From positions 186,001 to 250,000 of the forward strand of contig NZ_QFYS01000005.1 in assembly GCF_003254525.1 (NCBI RefSeq): 64,000 bases of DNA, read 5' to 3'. A model generated the notes under the pieces. That model searched no databases. It was not told where the DNA came from and saw nothing but the letters and a program-made list of their open reading frames with translations. This document shows, piece after piece, positions 1-7,909 of the stretch. Source of the stretch: Phenylobacterium kunshanense. Lineage in GTDB: Bacteria > Pseudomonadota > Alphaproteobacteria > Caulobacterales > Caulobacteraceae. A program made the translations under genes and the position numbers. Every line of letters begins with the position of its first letter. Within the stretch, counting starts at the first letter, position 1.

Positions 1-2
1 CC

Positions 3-698
3 GCCGCCGCTGCGGGCGGCCTCGTCGCCTTGGGAGCCGCCGTGGGCGGGCTGTTCATCGGGCAGGGGGTCGAGAACGCGCGTGTCGGCGATCGCAGCGT
101 GACGGTGCGCGGCCTGTCCGAGCGGATCGTGAAGGCCGATCTCGCGGTGCTTCCGCTGAAGTTCGCCGCCGCCGGCGACGACCTGCAGGCGGTCCAGGCC
201 GACGTCGATGTCGACACCGCCGCGGTCCGCCGATTCCTGGCCACCCAGGGCTATGCGCCCGCCGAAATCGACCTTGGCCGGCTGGAGGTCACCGACCAGT
301 ACGCCCGCGAGTACCAGCAGCAGAACGTCGCCGCCCGCTACCGCGTCGCCCAGACCGTGATCGTGCGCACGTCCAACGTCGACCGTGTGCAGGCCACGAC
401 GCGTCAGCTCGACCAGCTCCTGCGCCAGGGCGTGATCCTCCAGGACTACGCCGGGCCGAGCTATCTCTTCACCCGCCTCAACGATGTGCGCCCGCAGATG
501 ATCGCCGAGGCGACGGCCAGCGCGCGCTCCGGCGCCCAGCAGTTCGCCAAGGACGCCGGCGCCTCTCTGTCGGGCATCCGTTCGGCCACCCAGGGCTCGT
601 TCGAGATCCAGGGGCGCGATGACATCGGCTACGAGCCGAACGGCCAGGTGTTCAAGAAGGTCCGGGTGGTGACGACGATCACCTATCGCCTGCGCTAA
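3..698 (+). CDS. SIMPL domain-containing protein (5' end cut by window)
   Basis: The reading frame is open to the left edge, so the N-terminus is missing. The first visible residues are Ala/Gly/Leu/Val-rich, as expected of a signal anchor. The body follows the SIMPL (DUF541) pattern: VTVRGLSER near the start, a central region ending in VRTSNVDRV, a LNDVRPQMIAEAT helix, and a C-terminal beta region ending KVRVVTTITYRLR. Family members are periplasmic or membrane-anchored; their biochemical role is not settled. The stop codon overlaps head-on with the stop of the minus-strand PEP-CTERM gene (bases 695-698). An in-frame TTG at 30 could be taken for a start, but the hydrophobic stretch before it argues for a longer protein. 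Confidence 0.8.
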   Translation, partial: AAAAGGLVALGAAVGGLFIGQGVENARVGDRSVTVRGLSERIVKADLAVLPLKFAAAGDDLQAVQADVDVDTAAVRRFLATQGYAPAEIDLGRLEVTDQYAREYQQQNVAARYRVAQTVIVRTSNVDRVQATTRQLDQLLRQGVILQDYAGPSYLFTRLNDVRPQMIAEATASARSGAQQFAKDAGASLSGIRSATQGSFEIQGRDDIGYEPNGQVFKKVRVVTTITYRLR

Positions 699-1486
699 GC
701 CGTCAGCATCCGGTTGCGCCGGCGCAGCGCTGCGCCCGCCCCGCCGAAGCCCAGGATCATCAGCGCCCAGGCGCCGGGTTCCGGCACGCCGGCGACGCCC
801 AGGCGCTGGCTGGAGCCGACCAGACCGATGTCCTGCGGACCGCCCGCGAAGCTGCCGCGCACGTAGGAGACGCCATTGCTGTTTGGAAGTCGCTCGATGG
901 ACTGACCATAGCCCCAGATCAGGTTGGTCGCGCCAGCCGGTCCCTGCGTCACCGTAGCGTCGACGAAGCCGGCCGCGGTGAACCAGGTCGAGCCCGCCAC
1001 CAGGCCGTAGTTGGCCAGGAAGGGATTCCAGGTCGCCGCTTCACCGGCCGCGCTGCCGTACCAGCCGGAGCCGAGGGACACATAGGCGTCGCCCCCGCCA
1101 GAAAGATAGGCGTCCAGGTCGGCGAACTGGGCGCCGCTGAATCCCTGTCCGAAGTGGAACACCGCGTCATAGCCGCTGGCGGTGGCGAGGCTGAAGGTGG
1201 CCGACGTCTGCACGGTCTTGCCCAGCGCCGTGAGTTGGGCGGTGAGCGAGGTGAGCTGGCCGCTCGACACGTTCCCGTTGCCGGTCAGCAGCAGGTAGTT
1301 CGAGCCGCCGAAGGTCGTGGCCAGGTCCTGGACGAAAGCCGTGGTCCCGGCCTGATAGGGCGCGCCGTAGGCATAGTTGCTCAGCGTCCACTCATCGCCC
1401 GAGGCGACCAGCACGCCGGCGTTTGCGGCGCTCGCCACCGCCAATGATCCAGCCACCCCGCACAGCAGAATCCCAAACGTACGCAT
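695..1486 (-). CDS. PEPxxWA-CTERM sorting domain protein
   Basis: 263 aa. It has an N-terminal signal peptide (MRTFGILLCGVAGSLAVASA) and a C-terminal sorting signal: VPEPGAWALMILGFGGAG followed by ALRRR, i.e. a PEP motif, a hydrophobic helix and an arginine cluster. Such proteins are handled by an exosortase/archaeosortase system and displayed in the envelope; no exosortase is in the window. The middle (about residues 20-225) is rich in Gly/Ser/Tyr and includes a stretch like DAYLSGGGDAYVSLGSGWYG; its function is unknown. ATG at 1486 is chosen over two GTG codons just upstream, with GGGGGCG before it. Confidence 0.8.
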   Translation of the reverse strand: MRTFGILLCGVAGSLAVASAANAGVLVASGDEWTLSNYAYGAPYQAGTTAFVQDLATTFGGSNYLLLTGNGNVSSGQLTSLTAQLTALGKTVQTSATFSLATASGYDAVFHFGQGFSGAQFADLDAYLSGGGDAYVSLGSGWYGSAAGEAATWNPFLANYGLVAGSTWFTAAGFVDATVTQGPAGATNLIWGYGQSIERLPNSNGVSYVRGSFAGGPQDIGLVGSSQRLGVAGVPEPGAWALMILGFGGAGAALRRRNRMLTA

Positions 1487-1626
1487 CACCACGCCCCCGA
1501 CCGTTCAACGCTACAAGGACGTGCAACGTAGGCGGTCGCGGCCTGCGGCATATCCCCCGATTGGGGGCGCCGGATCAGGGGCGGCCAGCCGCCGCGCGGC
1601 CTTCCCCGCGGCGGCCGGCCGTCGTC

Positions 1627-2307
1627 TCAGATCGCGGCCACGGCGACGCGACGCCGGCGCAGGGCGGCGCCGGCTCCGCCGAAGCCCATGATCATCAGCG
1701 CCCAGGTGGCCGGTTCCGGCACCCCGGCGTTGGCGGCCATGGCGACGTTGTCGAGCCGGGCCGTTTCCACCGAAGGCGACCAGTCGCCCCACACCTGGAC
1801 CTGTTCCAGATCGGCCAGGATCGCTTCGAACTGCGAGGCGCTCACATTCGTCCGCGTGCCGGTCGGCGATCCAGAATAGAAGCTGCTGGCGTTCAGCTTG
1901 ATGCTGAACGTCGTGAAGCCGGGACTGGGCAGGCCGAGACTGTCTGCGAAGATGACCTTCCCGTTGGCGCCGGTCAGGACCAGCGGGGGGCGATTCGCGT
2001 ACTGCGCTGACGGCGCGCTCGCGGCGAGGTCGAACGAGAAGGTCCCGTTCAGGAAGTCCGACTTGTCGCCGAGGTAGGCCGAGGAGGCGATGAAGCCGAA
2101 GTCGCCGAAGCCATGGTTTGGCTTGACGATGGCTTGGCTCGCGCTGTCCCAGGTGACGCCGATCCCGCCAAACCCCAGATACGACCCGAACGTCCAGCCC
2201 TCGGCGCCGGTGTCGAAGGTTGAGCTGATCGTCGTCGCTGCATGCGCGGTCGGCGCGGCCGCGGCCAAGGCCAGCGCCGCAATCGGCGCCGTGAATAGCT
2301 TGCGCAT
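1627..2307 (-). CDS. PEPxxWA-CTERM sorting domain protein
   Basis: 226 aa. It starts with a signal peptide (KLFTAPIAALALAAAAPTAHA) and ends with VPEPATWALMIMGFGGAG and ALRRRR, the same sorting signal as the neighbouring gene 140 bp downstream. The body (residues about 25-190) has features of a beta-sandwich extracellular domain, such as STFDTGAEGWTFGSY near the start, a pattern common in lectin-like PEP-CTERM proteins. GGAG lies 9 bases before the ATG. The two PEP-CTERM genes share the sorting tail but not the passenger domain, so they are family members rather than recent duplicates. Confidence 0.8.
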   Translation of the reverse strand: MRKLFTAPIAALALAAAAPTAHAATTISSTFDTGAEGWTFGSYLGFGGIGVTWDSASQAIVKPNHGFGDFGFIASSAYLGDKSDFLNGTFSFDLAASAPSAQYANRPPLVLTGANGKVIFADSLGLPSPGFTTFSIKLNASSFYSGSPTGTRTNVSASQFEAILADLEQVQVWGDWSPSVETARLDNVAMAANAGVPEPATWALMIMGFGGAGAALRRRRVAVAAI

Positions 2308-2430
2308 TTGAGTATCTCCGTTTCGGGGACCAGACCGCTAAGTCCCCGCACGGTTCGGAGTCCGCCCCACCTGCGACAAACCGCTGGCGTTTCGCGACGG
2401 GGCTGTTCGAATTCCCCTACTGGGCGAGCG

Positions 2431-2715
2431 TCAGTCTGCGAGCGCCCAGAGCAGCGCTGCGGCGGCGGCGGCCTGGCCGGCGGCGATCAGGATCAGGTTG
2501 GTGCGGAACGGCTGTTTGCGGGTCTTGTGGCGCAGGAGCTGCTGCGCGATCAGCGCACCGAGGCTTCCGCCCATCGCCGCCAGCGACAGCAGGGTCTGCT
2601 CGGGAATGCGGCGCGCGCCGCGCACCGCTCGCCGCTTGTCGTCGGCGAACGCCCCGAACGCCATCAGGTTCATCAACGCCAGCCAGGTCAGCGCATAGGC
2701 CATCCACCACATCAT
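2431..2715 (-). CDS. DUF1294 family small membrane protein
   Basis: 94 aa with three hydrophobic segments: residues about 5-22 (ALTWLALMNLMAFGAF), 43-60 and 73-91. Between them is the pattern that marks DUF1294: DDKRRAV near residue 25, RIPEQTLLSLAAMGGSLGAL, and HKTRKQPFR near residue 64. The function of the family is unknown. Two ATG codons are adjacent at the start; the first is taken. Confidence 0.75.
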   Translation of the reverse strand: MMWWMAYALTWLALMNLMAFGAFADDKRRAVRGARRIPEQTLLSLAAMGGSLGALIAQQLLRHKTRKQPFRTNLILIAAGQAAAAAALLWALAD

Positions 2716-2739
2716 GGCGATGGCGGGCTTAATCGTGGC

Positions 2740-3045
2740 TTACGCTCGCTGGGCGCCGGTGGTCGGCCCCATCCCCTGGCCGCCTTCGGTCAGGCCGCCA
2801 TAGCCGCTGCGCTGCTCGTCCCAGCGCTTCTTCAGTCGCCGGGCCTGGCGCACCAGGTCGTCCGCGCGCCCCGCGGACGGGTGAGGCGCCGCCTCGTCCA
2901 GGTCGAACATCGGCCGGTAGCCCTCGATCTCACCCAGGAGCTGAAGCAGCCGGGCGTTGCCGGCCTCGCGGCCTTCGCACCGTTCCAGCAGCGCCACGGC
3001 CTCCTCCAGCGCGGCCTCGTACTCATGGTCGTTGGTGATGGGCAT
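2740..3045 (-). CDS. Small conserved-looking protein of unknown function
   Basis: 101 aa, soluble, acidic at the N-terminus. The start is supported by a strong GAGGAGG Shine-Dalgarno about 5 bases before ATG. The first half (NDHEYEAALEEAVALLERCE ...) is predicted helical and resembles the N-terminal helices of HigA-type antitoxins, but no helix-turn-helix follows and no toxin gene is adjacent, so that relationship is only a suggestion. The C-terminal 30 residues are Gly/Gln/Thr-rich and probably disordered. I do not recognise the family. Confidence 0.55.
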   Translation of the reverse strand: MPITNDHEYEAALEEAVALLERCEGREAGNARLLQLLGEIEGYRPMFDLDEAAPHPSAGRADDLVRQARRLKKRWDEQRSGYGGLTEGGQGMGPTTGAQRA

Positions 3046-3114
3046 GGGGTCCTCCTCGATGACCGTTCCTTCCCGAGGAGTGAAACGGTCACGCTGGCCA
3101 CCGGGTTGCAGGTC

Positions 3115-3594
3115 TCACTCGGCGCCCGGCATCCACCCCCGCGCGCGCAGCCAGGCGGCGGCCACCGCCGCGCCATCTGGGCCCTCGCTGCCGGGGATCG
3201 CCTGCACCAGGGCGCCGCGCCCATTGATCACGATCACGCCCGCCGATGTTCCGTCCGTGCGCGCGAGCCCCACGGCGGTCGCGTCGGCCGGTCGCCCCGT
3301 GCGCGTCACCGTCAGCGGCCAGCGGAAGGTCTCGTAGAGCGGCAGTCCGGCCCGCGCCTCCATCTCCGCCACCGCCGCGCCCGAGCCGTCGTCCGGCCGC
3401 AGCGCCGCCGATGCGCCCGGCCGCTCTACCCCCTGCCCACCGGCCGCCGCCGGCGCCTCGGTCCGCGCCACATCGGCGCCCAGACTGGCCGGCGGCGCGG
3501 GCCAGAGACGACCCCACGGCGCCTGCGCCACGGCCAGCAGCGCCAGCGCCGCCGCGCCGAAGCCGAGCGCGGGAAGGAAGCTCGTCCGCCTCAT
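3115..3594 (-). CDS. Single-pass exported or membrane-anchored protein, unknown function
   Basis: 159 aa from the ATG at 3594, preceded by GGGAGGG; an ATG 45 codons upstream is in frame but lacks a ribosome site. Residues 5-22 (SFLPALGFGAAALALLAV) form a signal peptide or anchor. A Pro/Ala/Gly-rich linker (about 30-70) leads to a small domain with ETFRWPLTVTR, GVIVINGRGALVQAIPG and a C-terminal AAWLRARGWMPG. The domain is not recognised. It is transcribed divergently from the haloperoxidase gene with 133 bp between starts. Confidence 0.55.
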   Translation of the reverse strand: MRRTSFLPALGFGAAALALLAVAQAPWGRLWPAPPASLGADVARTEAPAAAGGQGVERPGASAALRPDDGSGAAVAEMEARAGLPLYETFRWPLTVTRTGRPADATAVGLARTDGTSAGVIVINGRGALVQAIPGSEGPDGAAVAAAWLRARGWMPGAE

Positions 3595-3727
3595 CGCCGG
3601 ATTGCCCTCCCGTCGGCGGATCAAGTCAAGCGCACGCGTGACGCCCGTCACGCCGGCCAGGCCCCCGAGGCTGGCAACCTCCACGGCGATCCCGCGGCCC
3701 CGCCGCGCCCGCCAAATGGAGGCGACC

Positions 3728-5125
3728 ATGTCGGTGCTCTACTGGAACTGCGTCCTGCTCGAGGCCTCGCGCCGCGACTTCACCAAGGGCTTCGTCGGCG
3801 GGCAGCAACCCGGCCCGATCCGCACCTCGCGGGCCATGGCCATCGTCCATCTCGCCATCCACGACGCCGTGGCGTTCCACTCGGGGTCGGTCGGGTCCGC
3901 CTATCTAACCAAGAAGGGTATTCCTCACGCTGTCCCACCCCTCCCGGCGGGCGCGACCCTGGACGCGGTCGTCGCCGGCGCCGCCGTCACCGCCATACGC
4001 GCCATGTACCCAAACCACAGCGGGCCGATTGACGATTCCCTCTCGAATGAGACCGGCTACCCGGTCGGCGTCGCCATCGCCCGCGCACTGGTCGACTACA
4101 GGAGCCGCGACGGATGGGACGTCATGCTCCACGATGACCAGCTTCCGATGCCGGGACACTTCGAGCACCGCGCCGATCCCCACCAGCCGGGGGAGCCGGG
4201 GCAGCGCAGGCTCGGGCCGAAGTGGGGCAAGGTGTGGCGCTTCACAGACTCCGTCCTCGATGCGGACGGCCACGAGACCCACCACGAGCACCTCGATCCC
4301 TGGCCGCAGTCAGACTACCCTGCCCAGCTCCGCGAGGTCAGGGACCACGGCGGCGCCCAGCGGGGCGCGCGTTCGGCGGAGCAGGAGCGGATCGGCGTCT
4401 ACTGGGGCTACGACGGCGCCAACGGCCTCGGTGTCCCGCCCCGTCTCTACAACCAGGTCGCCCGCAGGATCGTGGACGGCAAGGGGCTGACCGAAGCCCA
4501 GCTCGCCGACCTCTTCGCCCGCCTCAACGTCGCCATGGCCGACGCGGCCATCGACGCCTGGCACTGGAAGTATCACTACAATCTCTGGCGGCCGGCGGTC
4601 GGCGTCCGCCTGGAGACGTCGGCCGACGGCGATCCTTTCTGGTGTCCGCACGGCATCCCACGCACCAACAACACCCCCGGCCACTACACACCCGACTTCC
4701 CGGCCTACCCCTCCGGCCACGCCACCTTCGGCGCCGCGCTGTTCCAGGTGCTGCGCCTGGCGCTGGCGACGGGGAACGGGCCGATCCCCATCGCCGACGT
4801 CCTGGCCTTCGGCGGGGGCGAGAAGCCTGCCGCGGCGCCGAGTGAGACCTTCAGCTTCGTGTCCGACGAACTCGATGGCGCCTCGCTCGACGCGGACGGC
4901 TCGGTCCGCACCCGCGTGGAGAAGCGCTTCGACAGCTTCGCCGAGGCGGTCTGGGAGAATTCCGTCAGCCGCGTCTACCTGGGCGTCCACTGGCGGTTCG
5001 ACGGCATTCCGAGCCCGGACGATGCGGCGTCTCCCATCGGCGGCGTCCCCCTGGGCCTGGCCATCGGGGAGAAGACCAACGACTTCTTCAACGCTGTTCC
5101 CGGCGCGATCAGCGATCTCCCCTGA
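3728..5125 (+). CDS. Vanadium-dependent haloperoxidase, chloroperoxidase-like
   Basis: 465 aa. The PAP2/vanadium-haloperoxidase fold catalyses peroxide-dependent oxidation of halides. Every vanadate ligand known from the fungal vanadium chloroperoxidase can be placed with identical spacing: K281 and R288 ([13 protein letters not shown]353/R360 in the fungal enzyme), S329-G330-H331 (YPSGHA; S402-G403-H404), R415 and H421 ([10 protein letters not shown]490/H496). W278 and F324 match W350 and F397 of the halide pocket. GGAGG lies 5 bases before the ATG. No signal peptide is visible, so a cytoplasmic location or non-classical export is likely. A bromo- or phosphatase-type activity cannot be excluded from sequence. 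Confidence 0.85.
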   Translation: MSVLYWNCVLLEASRRDFTKGFVGGQQPGPIRTSRAMAIVHLAIHDAVAFHSGSVGSAYLTKKGIPHAVPPLPAGATLDAVVAGAAVTAIRAMYPNHSGPIDDSLSNETGYPVGVAIARALVDYRSRDGWDVMLHDDQLPMPGHFEHRADPHQPGEPGQRRLGPKWGKVWRFTDSVLDADGHETHHEHLDPWPQSDYPAQLREVRDHGGAQRGARSAEQERIGVYWGYDGANGLGVPPRLYNQVARRIVDGKGLTEAQLADLFARLNVAMADAAIDAWHWKYHYNLWRPAVGVRLETSADGDPFWCPHGIPRTNNTPGHYTPDFPAYPSGHATFGAALFQVLRLALATGNGPIPIADVLAFGGGEKPAAAPSETFSFVSDELDGASLDADGSVRTRVEKRFDSFAEAVWENSVSRVYLGVHWRFDGIPSPDDAASPIGGVPLGLAIGEKTNDFFNAVPGAISDLP

Positions 5126-5228
5126 GGCTGCGCGCGGTCGGCCGCTCCAGCGGCGCCGAGGGGTGCGGCGCCGCTGGAGCCTTCCGCCCGTCCGTGGCAG
5201 GGAGACCGCGCATCATCCAGGAGCGACC

Positions 5229-5735
5229 ATGCGCGATCCCGCCACCGCCGGCTTCACCCTCAACCAGACCATGCTCCGGATCCGCGATCCCGAGGCCTCG
5301 GTCGCCTTCTACCGCGACGTCCTGGGCTTCACCCTGCTGCACAAGCTGGACGTCGCGCCGGCGAAGTTCTCGCTCTACTTCCTGGCGCTGATGCGCGAAG
5401 GGGAGACCCTGCCGGACGATCCGGCCGAGCGCCTGCGCCTCGTGTTCTCCCGCGAGACCACCCTTGAGCTCACCCACAACTGGGGCACGGAGAGCGACCC
5501 GGACTTCGCCGGCTACCACAACGGCAACGCCGAGCCGCGCGGTTTCGGCCACCTGGGGATCAGCGTCCCCGACGTCGCCGCCGCCTGCGCCCGGTTCGAG
5601 CAGATGGGCGTGCCGTTCGTGAAGCGTCCGGACGAGGGCATGATGAAGGGCATCGCCTTCATCCAGGATCCCGACGGTTACTGGATCGAGATCCTGTCGC
5701 CGAACGGCATGGCGGCCATGCTGGGCGGTCGCTGA
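5229..5735 (+). CDS. gloA: Glyoxalase I-like protein (VOC superfamily)
   Basis: 168 aa. Lactoylglutathione lyase isomerises the methylglyoxal-glutathione hemithioacetal using a metal held by two His and two Glu residues. Here [20 protein letters not shown] opens the first beta-alpha unit (metal-proximal Gln rather than His, as in eukaryotic-type enzymes). LELTHNWG supplies the first Glu, [10 protein letters not shown] the His, and GYWIEILSP the last Glu. The length and the [14 protein letters not shown] loop also match the longer eukaryotic-like class. AGGAGC precedes the ATG. It is the second gene in a plus-strand run after the haloperoxidase, with a 103-bp gap. Confidence 0.85.
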   Translation: MRDPATAGFTLNQTMLRIRDPEASVAFYRDVLGFTLLHKLDVAPAKFSLYFLALMREGETLPDDPAERLRLVFSRETTLELTHNWGTESDPDFAGYHNGNAEPRGFGHLGISVPDVAAACARFEQMGVPFVKRPDEGMMKGIAFIQDPDGYWIEILSPNGMAAMLGGR

Positions 5736-5795
5736 CCCCGCAGCCGACGGATTTTCTTTACGAAATCGAAGTTGCGAGCGTGGCAATGGGCTGGG

Positions 5796-6599
5796 ATGGC
5801 CCCGCCCCGACCTGTCTCGCCCGCGCCCGGTTCCACGCCGCCCTGCGATGGCTGTCGCAACGGCTCCGAGTTCGCGGGCCGCCTGTCGATGGCCTTCCAG
5901 CCTATCGTCGACCTCTCGGACGGCAGCCCATTCGCCTACGAGGCCCTGGTCCGTGGGCCGGCGGGCGAGGGGGCCGGCACGGTCCTGGCCCAGGTCACCG
6001 ACCAGAACCGCTACGCCTTCGACCAGCAGTGCCGCGTCTCGGCGATCTCCTGGGCCGCGAAGCTCGACCTGCCGGCCACCGGCGCGAAGCTGTCGATCAA
6101 TTTCCTGCCCAATGCGGTCTACGAGCCGCGGGCCTGCATCCGCGCCACCCTGGCCGCGGCCATGGAGCACCGGTTCCCCACCGACCGGATCATCTTCGAG
6201 TTCACCGAGCAGGAGGTGCTCGACACCGCGCACATCCTCAACATCCTGCGCACCTACAAGGCGATGGGCTTCTCCACCGCCATCGACGACTTCGGCGCCG
6301 GCCACTCCGGCCTCGGCCTCCTGGCCACCTTCCAGCCCGACATCGTCAAGCTCGACATGGACCTGATCCGCGGCATCGACACCGATCGCGCCCGCCGCAC
6401 CATCGTCGACCACACCTTGCGGATGCTCGAGGCGCTGGGCGTGACCGCCGTCTGCGAGGGGATCGAGACTGCGACCGAGCTTGCAGTCCTCCGCGACCTC
6501 GGCCTGCGCTACGCCCAGGGCTATGTGCTGGCGAAGCCGGCGTTCCAGGCGCTCCCGGCGGTGGCGCAGGCCTCCGCCCGCGACCGTCGCGCCGGCTGA
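5796..6599 (+). CDS. EAL domain c-di-GMP phosphodiesterase
   Basis: 267 aa, a stand-alone EAL domain that hydrolyses cyclic di-GMP to pGpG. The signature motif is YEALVRG near residue 50. Other catalytic landmarks are present: SINFLP (metal Asn), EFTEQE (Glu), the AIDDFGAGHSG loop 6, VKLDMD (Lys), CEGIE (Glu) and YAQGYVLAKP (Gln). The enzyme is therefore predicted to be active. No GGDEF, PAS or transmembrane part is present. A CxxC pair (PPCDGCRNG) sits just before the domain and could be a redox or metal site. ATG at 5796 is chosen; TTG at 5772 is an in-frame alternative. Confidence 0.85.
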   Translation: MAPPRPVSPAPGSTPPCDGCRNGSEFAGRLSMAFQPIVDLSDGSPFAYEALVRGPAGEGAGTVLAQVTDQNRYAFDQQCRVSAISWAAKLDLPATGAKLSINFLPNAVYEPRACIRATLAAAMEHRFPTDRIIFEFTEQEVLDTAHILNILRTYKAMGFSTAIDDFGAGHSGLGLLATFQPDIVKLDMDLIRGIDTDRARRTIVDHTLRMLEALGVTAVCEGIETATELAVLRDLGLRYAQGYVLAKPAFQALPAVAQASARDRRAG

Positions 6600-6620
6600 T
6601 CCGCCTCCGCACCGCACACG

Positions 6621-6653
6621 AAAAAGCCCCGCCAGCGTCGCCGCGGGCGGGGC
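6621..6653 (-). terminator. Rho-independent terminator for the Ala-rich lipoprotein gene
   Basis: Inverted repeat GCCCCGCC (6626-6633) / GGCGGGGC (6646-6653), 12-nt loop. Read on the minus strand the hairpin is followed by five T residues (plus-strand AAAAA, 6621-6625). It lies 26 bp past the stop codon of the minus-strand lipoprotein gene and between two convergent genes, so it may also stop the EAL transcript. Confidence 0.75.
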
Positions 6654-6678
6654 TCGATCGGTCGATGTGGACCTAGGC

Positions 6679-6981
6679 TTACTTCTTCTCGGGCGTCATC
6701 GCGGCCTTGGCGTCGGCCGCGGCTTCGTTGGCGTTGGCGGCGGCCGTGTTCGCGGCGTCGGCGGCGGCGCCAGCCGCATCGGTGGCGGCGGCGGCGGTCG
6801 TGTCGGCGGCCGCGCCCGCGGCGGCGGCGGCGTCAGCGGCGGCCTGGCTCGCGCTGGCGGCGGCGTCCTGGGCGGCGGTGGCCGCGGCGTCGGCGGCCGG
6901 CGCGGCCTCTTCCTGCTTCTGCTGGCAGGCGGCCAGGGTCATGGCGGCGAGGCCGCAGATGGCGAGAGTGGTGATACGCAT
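6679..6981 (-). CDS. Alanine-rich small lipoprotein
   Basis: 100 aa, of which 50 are alanine. A signal peptide ends in the lipobox LAAC, with the acylated Cys at residue 19. The mature protein runs through Gln/Glu-rich QQKQEE and then a long AA-D/T/N-AA pattern with no proline after residue 28 until the C-terminal PEKK, suggesting one long helix or coiled coil tethered to the outer membrane. The composition recalls small structural lipoproteins of the Lpp type, but no homology is claimed. A strong GGAGG lies 6 bases before the ATG, and a terminator follows. Confidence 0.75.
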   Translation of the reverse strand: MRITTLAICGLAAMTLAACQQKQEEAAPAADAAATAAQDAAASASQAAADAAAAAGAAADTTAAAATDAAGAAADAANTAAANANEAAADAKAAMTPEKK

Positions 6982-7076
6982 GTCATTCCTCCGGAAAGTC
7001 GGCACGGTGACCGGCCGCCGCGGAACTGCGTCGGTGGCCCCGCACCGTTCAACGAATTGTGAGCGGAAGAGTTCCC

Positions 7077-7730
7077 CTAAAGGCGATCCGATTTCAATCG
7101 CGGCCGCGTTCGATAGAGTTTTGGCGTCAGCCGGCCGCGCCGGCCTATGATCCGCCGGATCTCCGCATTCGCCGCCGCGATGCTGAGCCCCCTTCGGCAT
7201 ACCGCGTCGCCCACCAGTTCGCTCTGGAATTCCAGCCATCCCGCCCGGTAGTCGCAGGCCTGCACGAACAGCTCCCGGATACCCGGGCAGGTCTGCAGGG
7301 CGCGGTAGACCACCCGCGTCGAGGGTGCGCCCGGCTTGGCCAGCACCTCGCTCAGCGACGCGCCGGCGCGGATCCCATCGAACACAAGGTCCACCTTCGG
7401 TCCGGTGAAAGTGCTGGGCCGCCCGCCCCGGTCGCCGCGCCGGCGCTTGGCCCGCACGGCGTCCCGTTCCGCCAGCCGCCGGGCCGCCAGAGCCGCGCGC
7501 GCCTCGTCCACCGCCGCCCCGAACTCCGGAACCACCTGCATCCAGCGGAAGACCGTGCAGTATGCGGGCATCCGCGGATGGGCGGTGATCGCCTTCATCG
7601 TCTCGCCCTCGGCGATCCGCGACAGGATCAGTTCGCCCATCTCCCACGTGAAGGCGGTGTCCTTGTGGCCGGACTGCTTGTCCATCCACGGGATCGGCCG
7701 CTCGCGGGCGGGACGCGAATCGTCGGGCAT
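7077..7730 (-). CDS. Terminase small subunit-like protein with duplicated helix-turn-helix
   Basis: 217 aa, basic. Residues 27-70 (ending TVFRWMQVVPEF) and 108-152 (ending VVYRALQTCPGI) are two related units, each with a pattern like phi-x2-I-x2-G-x3-x2-I-x3-P. The first closely resembles the helix-turn-helix of phage terminase small subunits. A basic linker (RAKRRRGDRGGR) separates them. The C-terminus contains NAEIRRIIGRR and LTPKLYRTR, like the tail of that family. No large terminase, portal or other phage gene is nearby, so it may be a chromosomal DNA-binding protein. ATG at 7730 is chosen although no clear ribosome site precedes it. Confidence 0.6.
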   Translation of the reverse strand: MPDDSRPARERPIPWMDKQSGHKDTAFTWEMGELILSRIAEGETMKAITAHPRMPAYCTVFRWMQVVPEFGAAVDEARAALAARRLAERDAVRAKRRRGDRGGRPSTFTGPKVDLVFDGIRAGASLSEVLAKPGAPSTRVVYRALQTCPGIRELFVQACDYRAGWLEFQSELVGDAVCRRGLSIAAANAEIRRIIGRRGRLTPKLYRTRPRLKSDRL

Positions 7731-7909
7731 GCCGGCAGGGTAGCGACGGCAGACGTCAGAACCGGACGCAGGCTCAAAACCGCTTTCTCTGCCCACCCTG
7801 GATCGCACCGCAGTTGCAGGTGGCGTGGATCATGACTGGCCGGCTCACCTCGCTGGACACCGTGACTCAACAGCCTTAACCACAACCCATGGGCGAAGTT
7901 GGAGGCGGG

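Noticed and set aside
2325..2347. GGGGAC/GTCCCC inverted repeat before the second PEP-CTERM gene
   Set aside because: Six-base arms with an 11-base spacer are easily found by chance at this GC content, and no second copy was noticed before the other PEP-CTERM gene.
2740..3045. HigA-type antitoxin
   Set aside because: Only the N-terminal helices look similar; there is no DNA-binding domain and no adjacent toxin gene.
5109..6617. A 502-codon open frame on the minus strand across the glyoxalase and EAL genes
   Set aside because: It is antisense to two recognisable genes; its translation is low-complexity Gly/Arg/Ala/Val, typical of shadow frames in high-GC DNA.
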